Both the position numbers and the translations under genes were made by a program. A stretch of 49,732 nucleotides of DNA from Anaerocolumna sp. (GTDB taxonomy: Bacteria; Bacillota; Clostridia; Lachnospirales; Lachnospiraceae), in assembly GCA_029239975.1 (NCBI GenBank), contig JARBTX010000025.1, positions 1 through 49,732 on the forward strand. Reading direction: 5' to 3'. Numbering within the stretch: position 1 is the stretch's first letter; each line of letters begins with the position of its first letter. Below are positions 7,797-15,639 of this stretch, piece by piece. The notes under the pieces are model-generated. The model worked only from the letters and a program-made list of their open reading frames with translations. It was not told where the DNA came from and made no database searches.

Positions 7797-7892
7797 CTAT
7801 TCAGCAGTAAGTGTAAGGTATAAATCTAAAACGGCTTGCTTAAGGTCAGCAATTGCAATCACGAGCTTTTAATACATTCTGAATTTGCTCAC
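7797..7892 (-). pseudogene. Small ORF with an in-frame stop, function unknown
   Basis: AGGAGG lies 10 nt before a GTG start at 7892. The frame reads MSKFRMY, a TAA, then KLVIAIADLKQAVLDLYLTL and TAE before TAG. Without the TAA it would be 31 codons long. The second part is a plausible amphipathic helix. A strong ribosome binding site upstream and a terminator-like hairpin downstream argue that this was, or is, a real small gene. It may be a decayed gene, a seven-codon peptide, or contain a sequencing error. I do not recognise the family. Confidence 0.4.
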
Positions 7893-7947
7893 GATTTAAT
7901 CTCCTCCTTGGATTGTTACTATTAGTTATTCTTAAGATTGCATCCTT

Positions 7948-8054
7948 AATTTGAAACTTTCCCTTGATTCAAATTTCTAGTTCTCTTTTCGTTTAAAACT
8001 TTCCCTTGATTTAAACGAATGGATATTACTTTTAAGTCTTTCCCTTGACTTAAA
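7948..8054 (-). repeat. Three tandem hairpins with different stems and one invariant loop
   Basis: Hairpins at 7948-7975, 7990-8017 and 8031-8054 have 8-bp stems of unlike sequence (AATTTGAA, CGTTTAAA, TTTAAGTC). The minus-strand loop is the same in all three, TCAAGGGAAA. The first two also share the flanking bases. Stem change with pairing kept and loop fixed is the mark of an RNA element. The loop contains AGGGA, which fits the ANGGA core bound by CsrA in hairpin loops. The array lies between the LacI stop and the small ORF. Confidence 0.7.
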
Positions 8055-9071
8055 TTACATTTCCTTAAGATTCCTTACGGATCCGCCCTTAACTAGCTGA
8101 ACTTTTAAGTATATATTATCTAATGAGGTAGTCATAGGACTTTCAATTAGATTAATAAGCTGCTTAGCAGCTTCAGCTCCAATCTTATCTGTATCCTGCT
8201 TAATTGTTGTAAGCTTAGGCTCTAGAGCTTGGGATACAGAGATACCATCATATCCAGCTATGGATATATCATCTGGTATTTTTAATCCCAACCTTCTTGC
8301 AGTGTTCATAACACCTAACGCAGCATAATCATCTGGCGCTACAATACAAGTAGGTGGATCAGGCAATTCTAGTAATCGGAGAGCTAACTCTTCAGCCGAT
8401 TCTGCACTGCGATAGATTCCTTCCACAAAATATTCATCTGGAATAGAAATACCATTCTCTTTTAATACATTATTAAAACTTACTAAACGATTATGTGTAA
8501 CGGAAGATTTCGTTCCGTGTATGTATGCAATTTTTGTATGACCTTGGTCTATTATGTATTGGATCAGTTGTTTCATACCTTCCACATTATCAGATAAAAC
8601 AGAGATCGCCTCATTAAACGCATGATCTATGGTTACAACCGGATAATCACTATTAACAAGTTCTAACACTTCTGAATCACTAAATTCAGCACATGCAATA
8701 AATACTCCATCAAAATTTCTGTATCTGCAATGCTCTAGATAGGTCATCTTCCTATTACCAATGTTATGTTCTATAAATGTAATATCATATCCTCTTTTTG
8801 CAGCTCTTTCTTTAAAAGATGCTAGAATATGTGCAAAATATTCGTTTCTCAAACCATGATTGGATAATGTTGAGAATAAAACTCCTATATTGTAGGTTTT
8901 CTTCATCTTTAATGCTCTTGCATTGGCATCAGGAAAATATCCAATTTCATTTGCTGCCTTTATTACAATTTCTCTTGTTGATTCACTGATATCCTGGTAA
9001 CCGTTCAATGCTTTACTAACAGTTGATACTGAAACACCGCATCTCAATGAAAGATCTTTTATTGTTGCCAC
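8055..9071 (-). CDS. LacI-family transcriptional regulator
   Basis: A 338-aa sugar-responsive repressor. The N-terminal helix-turn-helix is MATIKDLSLRCGVSVSTVSK followed by ALNGYQDISESTR, and a periplasmic-binding-protein-like sensor covers about 60-330. The start is GTG at 9071. The upstream inverted repeat at 9096-9118 resembles a LacI operator, which suggests autorepression. No sugar gene is adjacent, so its targets are unknown. GH3 or GH43 control is possible but unsupported. Confidence 0.93.
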   Translation of the reverse strand: MATIKDLSLRCGVSVSTVSKALNGYQDISESTREIVIKAANEIGYFPDANARALKMKKTYNIGVLFSTLSNHGLRNEYFAHILASFKERAAKRGYDITFIEHNIGNRKMTYLEHCRYRNFDGVFIACAEFSDSEVLELVNSDYPVVTIDHAFNEAISVLSDNVEGMKQLIQYIIDQGHTKIAYIHGTKSSVTHNRLVSFNNVLKENGISIPDEYFVEGIYRSAESAEELALRLLELPDPPTCIVAPDDYAALGVMNTARRLGLKIPDDISIAGYDGISVSQALEPKLTTIKQDTDKIGAEAAKQLINLIESPMTTSLDNIYLKVQLVKGGSVRNLKEM

Positions 9072-9095
9072 TTATTCTCACCACCATATTAATAT

Positions 9096-9118
9096 CGAAA
9101 ACCACTATAACGTTTTCG
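9096..9118. promoter_or_regulatory. Likely LacI-type operator
   Basis: Inverted repeat CGAAAAC (9096-9102) and GTTTTCG (9112-9118) with a 9-bp spacer. It overlaps the predicted transcript start of the LacI gene, a good place for autorepression. Confidence 0.65.
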
Positions 9119-9125
9119 TAATTGT

Positions 9126-9154
9126 ATTATATAGCACATTTTACAAATAATCAA
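9126..9154 (-). promoter_or_regulatory. Sigma-A promoter of the LacI gene
   Basis: On the minus strand TTGATT (9149-9154), 17-bp spacer, TATAAT (9126-9131). The operator-like repeat begins 8 bp downstream. Confidence 0.8.
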
Positions 9155-9311
9155 GCATTTTATATTTCTTTTTATAACTTTTTAAAATGTTTCGTCCATA
9201 ATAATTACTTGTCTTACTTGCAATTTGTAAAATTACTCACTAAATTGTACTTTATTAATAAAATTTTAAAATAAATTCGAAATTTCTAGAATAAAGTTCG
9301 AAAGTTTAGGA

Positions 9312-9352
9312 ATAAAAAAACTCTTAGAAACCTTTCGTTGTCTCTAAGAGTT
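9312..9352 (-). terminator. Terminator of the rnf-Gx operon
   Basis: AACTCTTAGA (9319-9328) pairs with TCTAAGAGTT (9343-9352), and seven T follow on the minus strand. It lies about 160 bp past the last gene of the operon. Confidence 0.85.
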
Positions 9353-9363
9353 TACTATATTAG

Positions 9364-9450
9364 TATTTTATATAAGTTTTTTATATAAGTTTTTTATATA
9401 AGTTTTTTATATAAGTTTTATAAATTAGTTTTTTATATAAGTTTTATATA
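9364..9450. repeat. AT-rich short tandem repeat
   Basis: About six to seven copies of a 13-14-bp unit close to TTTTTTATATAAG, the later ones degenerate, lie between the Gx gene and its terminator. No gene is present. It is probably slippage-derived. Confidence 0.75.
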
Positions 9451-9511
9451 TTAGTTTTGTAAATTCTGTCAAATCGTAAGAGCAATACTAGATTTTTTTA
9501 ATTCAACAAAA

Positions 9512-10018
9512 TCATTGATTAAATATCTTTTTCTGTACTTTTAACAATCCAGCACCAAGAATACCTATAACAAGACCAGTAATGGTTCCTACTATTAACA
9601 ACACTGGTATATAATATGCAATGCTAGCAGTCTCAAGTATAATTGCTGCTACTACAATCTGGCCAATATTATGAGTTATACCACCTGCAATACTTACACC
9701 AATCATGCTAAAGGATTTTATTTTTTTACACAAACTCATTACAAGCCAACTTAATAATCCCCCAGCAAAACTAAATAAAATACTTGATAAATTACCAAAT
9801 GTAAATCCCACAAGTACAATTCTAATGCACGAAATAACAAATGCCTCTTTTGTTCCCATTGCGTAAAGAATTGTTAATACAACAATATTAGCAAGACCTA
9901 ATTTAATACCTGGAATTCCTATTGAGAATGGAATTAACACTTCGATATAGCTAAATACAAAGGCTAAGGCAACAAACATACCGTAATATGCAGTTCTTTT
10001 CGCTATAGAATTTTTCAT
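9512..10018 (-). CDS. Gx-family integral membrane protein
   Basis: A 168-aa, very hydrophobic protein with about five membrane helices (AYYGMFVALAFVFSYIEVLI onwards, with PGIKLGLANIVVLTILYAMG). This is the family annotated as heptaprenyl diphosphate synthase component I or Gx transporter, commonly next to rnf and NusG-II/ApbE genes in clostridia. The ATG at 10016-10018 is used because AAAGGAAG lies 8 nt upstream. The true substrate is not established; an ECF-type vitamin or flavin-related role is often suggested. Confidence 0.75.
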   Translation of the reverse strand: MKNSIAKRTAYYGMFVALAFVFSYIEVLIPFSIGIPGIKLGLANIVVLTILYAMGTKEAFVISCIRIVLVGFTFGNLSSILFSFAGGLLSWLVMSLCKKIKSFSMIGVSIAGGITHNIGQIVVAAIILETASIAYYIPVLLIVGTITGLVIGILGAGLLKVQKKIFNQ

Positions 10019-10106
10019 TTGTAAACTTCCTTTCTCTATCAATTCCAATTATATTTTTACTTTGTTTTTCATTATTGCCCATTCTTTATAATCCAATCAC
10101 GTAACA

Positions 10107-11000
10107 TTATACTGCTGCTTGTTTTTGAGCTGCAGCTGTAGGTAATTCAGATAAAATAACTTTTGTAGGGCATTTTTCAGCACACTTACCACAATTGGTA
10201 CATTTGCTATAATCAATTTTAGCTAAGTTATTCTCAACTTTTACAGCGTCAAATTCACAAGCTTTTACACATAACATACAACCGATACATCCAATGGAGC
10301 ATCCAGCCTTAACATCTTTGCCTTTATCTTTGGAGCTACAACGAACAAAATGACCTGTATTATATGGAACGAATTCAATTAAGGCATTTGGACATTCTGG
10401 AATACACAATCCACAAGATGTACATTTTTCTTTATCAACATAAGCAATACCATTTACGATATGAAGCGCATCGAATTGACATGCTTTCACACAAGATCCA
10501 TAACCTAAACATCCATAGCTACATTGTTTTGGGCCTTTACCAGGTGTAAGAGCTGCTGCTTTACAATCTTGTAATCCATAGTAATTATATTTCACTTTCG
10601 TTTTATCACAAGATCCAGCACACTTAACAAAAGCAACTTGTTTTTCTTTTTCTTCTGCATTGGTTCCCATAAGCGCAGCAATCTTTTTATGAATTTCACT
10701 ATTTGCAACTGGACAAGCATTGGCTGCTGCTTTTTCACCTGCTATAGCTTGAGCTAAGCTATCACATCCAGCAAATCCACAGGCACCACAATTATTACCT
10801 GGTAATAATTCACGTACTTGTTGTTCTTTTTCATCGATCTCTACTTCAAACTTTTTAGCTGCTACTCCAAGAAATACTCCAATAACCGCTCCAACAACAC
10901 CGATTAATGCAGTTGCTATTCCTACTCCCTCGGCACTAATTGCTAATACAGGTAGAACAGGTAAATCATTAACTAAACTACTAAGTTCAAAAAAGTTCAT
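10107..11000 (-). CDS. rnfB: Electron transport complex subunit RnfB
   Basis: A 297-aa iron-sulfur subunit of the ferredoxin:NAD+ oxidoreductase. An N-terminal membrane helix (about 20-50) is followed by the LLPGNNCGACGFAGCDSLAQ cluster domain and then several ferredoxin-type CxxCxxCxxxCP motifs (CTSCGLCIPECP, CIGCMLCVKACE, CTNCGKCAEKCP). It accepts electrons from reduced ferredoxin. AGGAGGATGAGTAT precedes the start. It is the last rnf gene, after rnfA. Confidence 0.97.
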   Translation of the reverse strand: MNFFELSSLVNDLPVLPVLAISAEGVGIATALIGVVGAVIGVFLGVAAKKFEVEIDEKEQQVRELLPGNNCGACGFAGCDSLAQAIAGEKAAANACPVANSEIHKKIAALMGTNAEEKEKQVAFVKCAGSCDKTKVKYNYYGLQDCKAAALTPGKGPKQCSYGCLGYGSCVKACQFDALHIVNGIAYVDKEKCTSCGLCIPECPNALIEFVPYNTGHFVRCSSKDKGKDVKAGCSIGCIGCMLCVKACEFDAVKVENNLAKIDYSKCTNCGKCAEKCPTKVILSELPTAAAQKQAAV

Positions 11001-11016
11001 ATACTCATCCTCCTTC

Positions 11017-11592
11017 TTAAATCAAACCGGAAAATCCGAAGAATGCAATTGCCATTAACCCTGAAGTAATTAGTACGATTGGCATTCCCTTAAAGGATTC
11101 TGGTATATCATTATATTCCATTCTCTCACGAATACCCGCAATAATTATAATTGCAACTAAGTATCCAGCAGCTATTCCAAGTCCATTCACAACACTGGTA
11201 ATAAAATTATATTCTTTTTGCACGTTGGTAAGAGCTACACCTAATACTGCACAGTTAGTAGTAATTAATGCTAAATACACTCCTAGGGCATTATATAATG
11301 CAGGGCTGTATTTCTTTATTACCATTTCAACAAATTGAACTAACGCTGCTATTACTAAAATAAATACGATCGTTTTAAGGTACTCTAACTTTAATGGCGC
11401 TAGCACAAAATCATATATAACGCTAGTACATGCGGTTGCAATCGCTATAACGAATACTACTGCAAAGCCCATTCCTGTAGCTGTTTTGATCTTTTTTGAT
11501 ACACCAACGAAGGAACATAAGCCAAGGAACTGACTTAGAACAACGTTACTAACTAGTGCTGAACCTATAAATACTAATAATAATTCTTTCAT
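11017..11592 (-). CDS. rnfA: Electron transport complex subunit RnfA
   Basis: A 191-aa membrane subunit with six predicted helices, homologous to NqrE. It carries the conserved VLSQFLGLCSFVGVSKK and LITTNCAVLGVAL segments; the Cys residues in them coordinate a membrane iron-sulfur cluster shared with RnfE. It is closely spaced with its neighbours. Confidence 0.97.
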   Translation of the reverse strand: MKELLLVFIGSALVSNVVLSQFLGLCSFVGVSKKIKTATGMGFAVVFVIAIATACTSVIYDFVLAPLKLEYLKTIVFILVIAALVQFVEMVIKKYSPALYNALGVYLALITTNCAVLGVALTNVQKEYNFITSVVNGLGIAAGYLVAIIIIAGIRERMEYNDIPESFKGMPIVLITSGLMAIAFFGFSGLI

Positions 11593-11607
11593 CTAAATCA
11601 TTCCTCC

Positions 11608-12336
11608 TTATATATTATTTTGCTTACTAGATGAATCAAGTTTCGCTCTGTTTTCTACACAAGTACCATTAGAGCATCCTGCGCAACCACCACCACAAGC
11701 AAGTTCATTTGATGACTCATTTTTATTAGTTGCTGATGGTAGTTTTAATTTATTTTGTATTGCTGTAAGTGCAGCTAATACAAAGAAGGCTCCTGGAGCT
11801 AGGATAAAGATTGTAGCTGGTTCAAAAGCTGCAGGCATAATTCTTACACCAAATGCAGAACCATTTCCTAATATTTCACGGAATAATCCAAGAAAAAGTA
11901 AACCTACTGTAAATCCTAGTCCCATACCAAATCCATCCATGATAGATGGGAAGATTGGATTCTTGGATGCAAATGCTTCTGCTCTACCTAAAATAATACA
12001 GTTAACTACGATTAATGGTATATAGATACCAAGAGATTCATAAACAGAAGGAACGAAACCTTCTAATAAAAACTGAATAATTGTTACGAAAGATGCTACT
12101 ATAACGATAAACGCTGGCATTCTTACTTTATCAGGAATTACATTTCTTAGTATTGATATTAATAAATTCGATGCTACTAATACTGCTGTGGAAGATAACC
12201 CCATACCAATTGCATTGCTTGCTGATGTTGTTACTGCTAGAGTAGGACATAGACCAAGCATCAAGATGAAGGTAGGATTCTCTTTTATAAGACCATTAAA
12301 GAATGGTTCAAAGTTTTTATTAGTTTTATTACTCAT
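11608..12336 (-). CDS. rnfE: Electron transport complex subunit RnfE
   Basis: A 242-aa membrane subunit homologous to NqrD and paralogous to RnfA, with LMLGLCPTLAVTTSASNAIG and LIVVNCIILGRAEAFA carrying the conserved Cys residues. About 35 residues extend past the last helix and include ACGGGCAGCSNGTC, with four Cys residues. That tail could bind metal or a cluster; I do not know whether it is common in relatives. Confidence 0.96.
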   Translation of the reverse strand: MSNKTNKNFEPFFNGLIKENPTFILMLGLCPTLAVTTSASNAIGMGLSSTAVLVASNLLISILRNVIPDKVRMPAFIVIVASFVTIIQFLLEGFVPSVYESLGIYIPLIVVNCIILGRAEAFASKNPIFPSIMDGFGMGLGFTVGLLFLGLFREILGNGSAFGVRIMPAAFEPATIFILAPGAFFVLAALTAIQNKLKLPSATNKNESSNELACGGGCAGCSNGTCVENRAKLDSSSKQNNI

Positions 12337-12348
12337 CCTACGCGCCTC

Positions 12349-12984
12349 CTAATTTCCTGCTTGTGCTAAATTAGCCACGAAGCATATTCCTGAATTTACT
12401 GCACCGGCAACTGCTGATGAAGTAATGGTAGCACCACTGATTGCATCAATCTGATTATCTGCAGTGGCACCAGATTTTGTAACTTCAAATTTATCTACGG
12501 TTTTATTTACAAACTGTTCTTTAAAAGCTTTTTCAGATGCTTTTTGTCCTAAGCCTGCTGTTTCATTAAGGTAGATAATCTCTAAACCTTTTAAATCACC
12601 TTCTAATCCAAGTCCGATGGATAAGGTAATTACATCTTTATAACCATTTTTTGTACTAACAGTTACAATATATCCAAGTTTATTGCCAGATGCATCAACC
12701 GCAATACGAGCCTCATCTATTGTAATATTTTTATATCCGTTTGGAATTAAAATATTATCTGTAGCAGTAGCAACTTGTGCATTTAAATCTTCATCTTCCA
12801 CAAATTCTGCTGCTTCGGAAAAAACTGACTTATACGCAGCTAACTTTTCTTCTAATCTAGCTTGTGCAATGATAGGTGCAGTTACTTCATAAACTAAACC
12901 CAATAAAAATCCAGCAATAACGGTTATTACAACTAAAACTAATGTATCTTTTAGTATAGTATTTTTTTTATTTTCATTACTCAT
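12349..12984 (-). CDS. rnfG: Electron transport complex subunit RnfG
   Basis: A 211-aa subunit with one N-terminal membrane helix and an extracytoplasmic FMN-binding domain. DAISGATITSSAV contains the SGAT-type motif whose Thr carries covalently bound FMN, attached by ApbE. It overlaps rnfD by 8 bp, which implies translational coupling. An ApbE gene lies at 47.9 kb. Confidence 0.96.
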   Translation of the reverse strand: MSNENKKNTILKDTLVLVVITVIAGFLLGLVYEVTAPIIAQARLEEKLAAYKSVFSEAAEFVEDEDLNAQVATATDNILIPNGYKNITIDEARIAVDASGNKLGYIVTVSTKNGYKDVITLSIGLGLEGDLKGLEIIYLNETAGLGQKASEKAFKEQFVNKTVDKFEVTKSGATADNQIDAISGATITSSAVAGAVNSGICFVANLAQAGN

Positions 12985-13942
12985 GAGCTTTAGTCTCCTT
13001 TCCGAATGCTTTTGGAAGAGTTAAATTCTCTATTAGTGGAACTAACATATTACAGATAATAATAGCATATGAAACACCTTCAGGAGAAGCACCAAATGTA
13101 CGGAATAAGCTAGTTAAAAGACCTAGTAATATACCAAATACAATTTGGCCTTTCACTGTAATTGGGCTAGTTACATAATCAGTTGCCATAAAGAACGCAC
13201 CTAACATTAAACCACCACTTAATACGTGAGCCATAACAAAATTAAGATCAAATCCTTTTCCACCAAATAAAATCATAAATACTGCAAATGATGCAATATA
13301 AGATAATGGTATACGAATATTAATTACTTTTCTTACAAGTAAATAAATTCCACCAATTAAAATAGCTGCAATACTTGTTTCACCAATTGTACCCGCAGTA
13401 CTACCGATGAATTTGTTGAATAAATCAATTGTTTCGCCAGCTTTTAATGCTGTTAATGGAGTTGCGCCTGATACACCATCGATTGCCATAGCACCACTAT
13501 TAACTGCAAAATTATTCATTCTTCCCGCAAAGCTGATAAGTAAGAAACAACGTGCAGCTAATGCTGGATTCATAAAGTTTTGGCCTAATCCACCAAATAA
13601 CATTTTAACAACTAGAATTGCAAATACACTACCTATAATAGGAATCCAAAGTGGAATTGCTGGTGGCATATTAAGACCAATTAATAAACCTGTAACTACA
13701 GCGCTGAAATCACCTATCGTAATTCGTTTTTTCATTCCTTTTTCATATATATATTCTGTTACGATACAAGTTCCAATACAAGCTAATAAAACTAACAAAG
13801 CATGTAATCCAAAATTATAAACACCAAATATACTCGCTGGTATCAAAGCAATTGCTACATCCTGCATAACTGTGGAAGTAGAAGCTACACTGCGCGTATG
13901 TGGTGAAGGGGATACATTAAATAATTCGTTCAAGTTAGACAC
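12977..13942 (-). CDS. rnfD: Electron transport complex subunit RnfD
   Basis: A 321-aa membrane subunit homologous to NqrB. GVSGATPLTALK holds the second covalent-FMN motif, and NFMNPALAARCFLL is a conserved membrane segment. It is part of the ion-translocating path that couples ferredoxin oxidation by NAD+ to Na+ or H+ export. It overlaps rnfG. Confidence 0.97.
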   Translation of the reverse strand: MSNLNELFNVSPSPHTRSVASTSTVMQDVAIALIPASIFGVYNFGLHALLVLLACIGTCIVTEYIYEKGMKKRITIGDFSAVVTGLLIGLNMPPAIPLWIPIIGSVFAILVVKMLFGGLGQNFMNPALAARCFLLISFAGRMNNFAVNSGAMAIDGVSGATPLTALKAGETIDLFNKFIGSTAGTIGETSIAAILIGGIYLLVRKVINIRIPLSYIASFAVFMILFGGKGFDLNFVMAHVLSGGLMLGAFFMATDYVTSPITVKGQIVFGILLGLLTSLFRTFGASPEGVSYAIIICNMLVPLIENLTLPKAFGKETKAHE

Positions 13943-13952
13943 CTCTTTCTCT

Positions 13953-15272
13953 CTATTTTCTTCTACTGTCCATTACACTTCTTCTCATCTGTTTAAAAGA
14001 TTGAGTAAGATTTAGTCTAGCAGGACATACATAAGAACAACAGCCACATTCGCAACATTCCATACCATTTAATTTAACAAAACTTTCACTGTCTCCATGT
14101 TGTACAAATTGGAATAATTTTTGTGGCACAACATGGCTTGGACAGACGGTTACACATCTTCCACAACGAATACAGTTTGTTGATTCTATACTGGCTAAAA
14201 CATCTTTTGAGAAAGCAAGTAATGCAGAAGAAGTTTTTGTTACAGGAATATCCAATGAGTAAAGAGCCTGCCCCATCATAGGTCCACCAGAGATTATTTT
14301 TTCTGGTCGTGTAATAAATCCATCTACTGCTTCTACTAATTCATTTAAATTTGTACCTGTTTTTACACTAAAGTTACCAGGATTTTTAACTGCATCGCCA
14401 GTAACTGTGATAATTCTACGCATTAATGGTGTTGATTCAGCAACAGCCATATAGATTGCAATTGCTGTATCCGTATTACTTACGATACAACCTGCTTCAT
14501 ATGGAAGCATAGATGAATTTATTTTTCTTCCAGTTGTAGCATAAATTAAAGAACGCTCACCACCTTGAGGGTATTTCGTCTTTAACGCTACTACTTCAAT
14601 CATAGGTTCATCTTTTACTAATTCTTGTACTTTCTTAATTGCATCTGGCTTATTATCTTCAATACCAATAATACCTTTTGCATTTGGGAATAAACTTAAT
14701 TCTATTTTTAATCCACCAACTACTTTTTCAGGTTCTTCTAATAACATTCTGTAATCAGAAGTTAAATATGGTTCGCACTCAGCTGCATTAATAATTACAA
14801 ACTCGATTTTTTCATCTTCTTTTGGCGTTACTTTTACATGAGTTGGGAATGCAGCTCCACCAAGACCTACAATACCTGCTTCTTTAATTATGTTACGAAT
14901 TTCTTCTTTTGTTAATTTCTTATAATCTCTTTTTTGTCCAAGTCCATCGATAGCTTTATATTCATGATCATTTTCAATTACTATTGATTCAACCATCGCT
15001 CCAGAAACTGTTAATCTTGGCTCTACAACCTTAACTGTTCCGGATACAGAACTTATTACATTTGCGGACACAAAACCGGTTGCCTCACCAATTTTTTGAC
15101 CCATTAAAACATAATCACCCTTAGCTACAAGGGGTTTCGCAGGTGCTCCAATATGTTGTGACATAGGAAACACCATATCACCTTTAGGCATCAGAACTTT
15201 AGTCTGCTTGTCTTTGGATAACTCCTTGCCGTCGTGGGGATGGATGCCACCTTTAAACGTTGCCGTTCCCAT
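13953..15272 (-). CDS. rnfC: Electron transport complex subunit RnfC
   Basis: A 439-aa soluble subunit that reduces NAD+. It has a Gly-rich flavin/NADH region (GIVGLGGAAFPTHVK) and two C-terminal 4Fe-4S motifs, CIRCGRCVTVCP and CCECGCCSYVCP. It is the first gene of rnfCDGEAB, the usual clostridial order. The start ATG follows AGAAGGAAAAAGAAC. Confidence 0.97.
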   Translation of the reverse strand: MGTATFKGGIHPHDGKELSKDKQTKVLMPKGDMVFPMSQHIGAPAKPLVAKGDYVLMGQKIGEATGFVSANVISSVSGTVKVVEPRLTVSGAMVESIVIENDHEYKAIDGLGQKRDYKKLTKEEIRNIIKEAGIVGLGGAAFPTHVKVTPKEDEKIEFVIINAAECEPYLTSDYRMLLEEPEKVVGGLKIELSLFPNAKGIIGIEDNKPDAIKKVQELVKDEPMIEVVALKTKYPQGGERSLIYATTGRKINSSMLPYEAGCIVSNTDTAIAIYMAVAESTPLMRRIITVTGDAVKNPGNFSVKTGTNLNELVEAVDGFITRPEKIISGGPMMGQALYSLDIPVTKTSSALLAFSKDVLASIESTNCIRCGRCVTVCPSHVVPQKLFQFVQHGDSESFVKLNGMECCECGCCSYVCPARLNLTQSFKQMRRSVMDSRRK

Positions 15273-15350
15273 GTTCTTTTTCCTTCTTTCTTTTTAATTT
15301 AATCGCTAAAATACAAATTTAATGATTTTAGCTAATGACTCAATACTTCT

Positions 15351-15379
15351 ATTTTAACATAAAAAGCATGATATTTCAC
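15351..15379 (-). promoter_or_regulatory. Candidate sigma-A promoter for rnfC
   Basis: On the minus strand GTGAAA (15374-15379), 17-bp spacer, TAAAAT (15351-15356), about 80 bp before rnfC. The match to consensus is moderate. Confidence 0.5.
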
Positions 15380-15455
15380 TACTTTTTTCACTCTTTTATC
15401 TAAAAATGTCGAATTTTCATTGTTAAATATCTGACAATTTCTTGATAAACGCACA

Positions 15456-15487
15456 ATGAAGGAGACCCTAAAAATCATCTCCTTCAC
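15456..15487 (-). terminator. Hairpin between the GH3 gene and rnfC
   Basis: TGAAGGAGA pairs with TCTCCTTCA around a 12-nt loop, with only a short T-run after it. It probably ends the GH3 transcript. The rest of 15273-15639 is AT-rich without a gene. Confidence 0.5.
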
Positions 15488-15639
15488 TGCTATATTTCTT
15501 ATTAAATTGATTAATTTTACACGAATTTTATGTATAAAAAGTGTTATAAACGTTATTTTTACTTAAATTTTAATAAAATCATGCTATAATTTATGATTTG
15601 CAATTTCTGAAGATAAAAGCTATGTTAAAAGAATATCAT

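Noticed and set aside
7948..8054. CRISPR array
   Set aside because: Repeats of about 12 nt with varied flanks form hairpins; there are no uniform spacers or cas genes, and only three units.
9364..9450. Regulatory repeat array or origin-like iterons
   Set aside because: The repeats are simple T/A-rich units without a conserved protein-site pattern and lie before a terminator.
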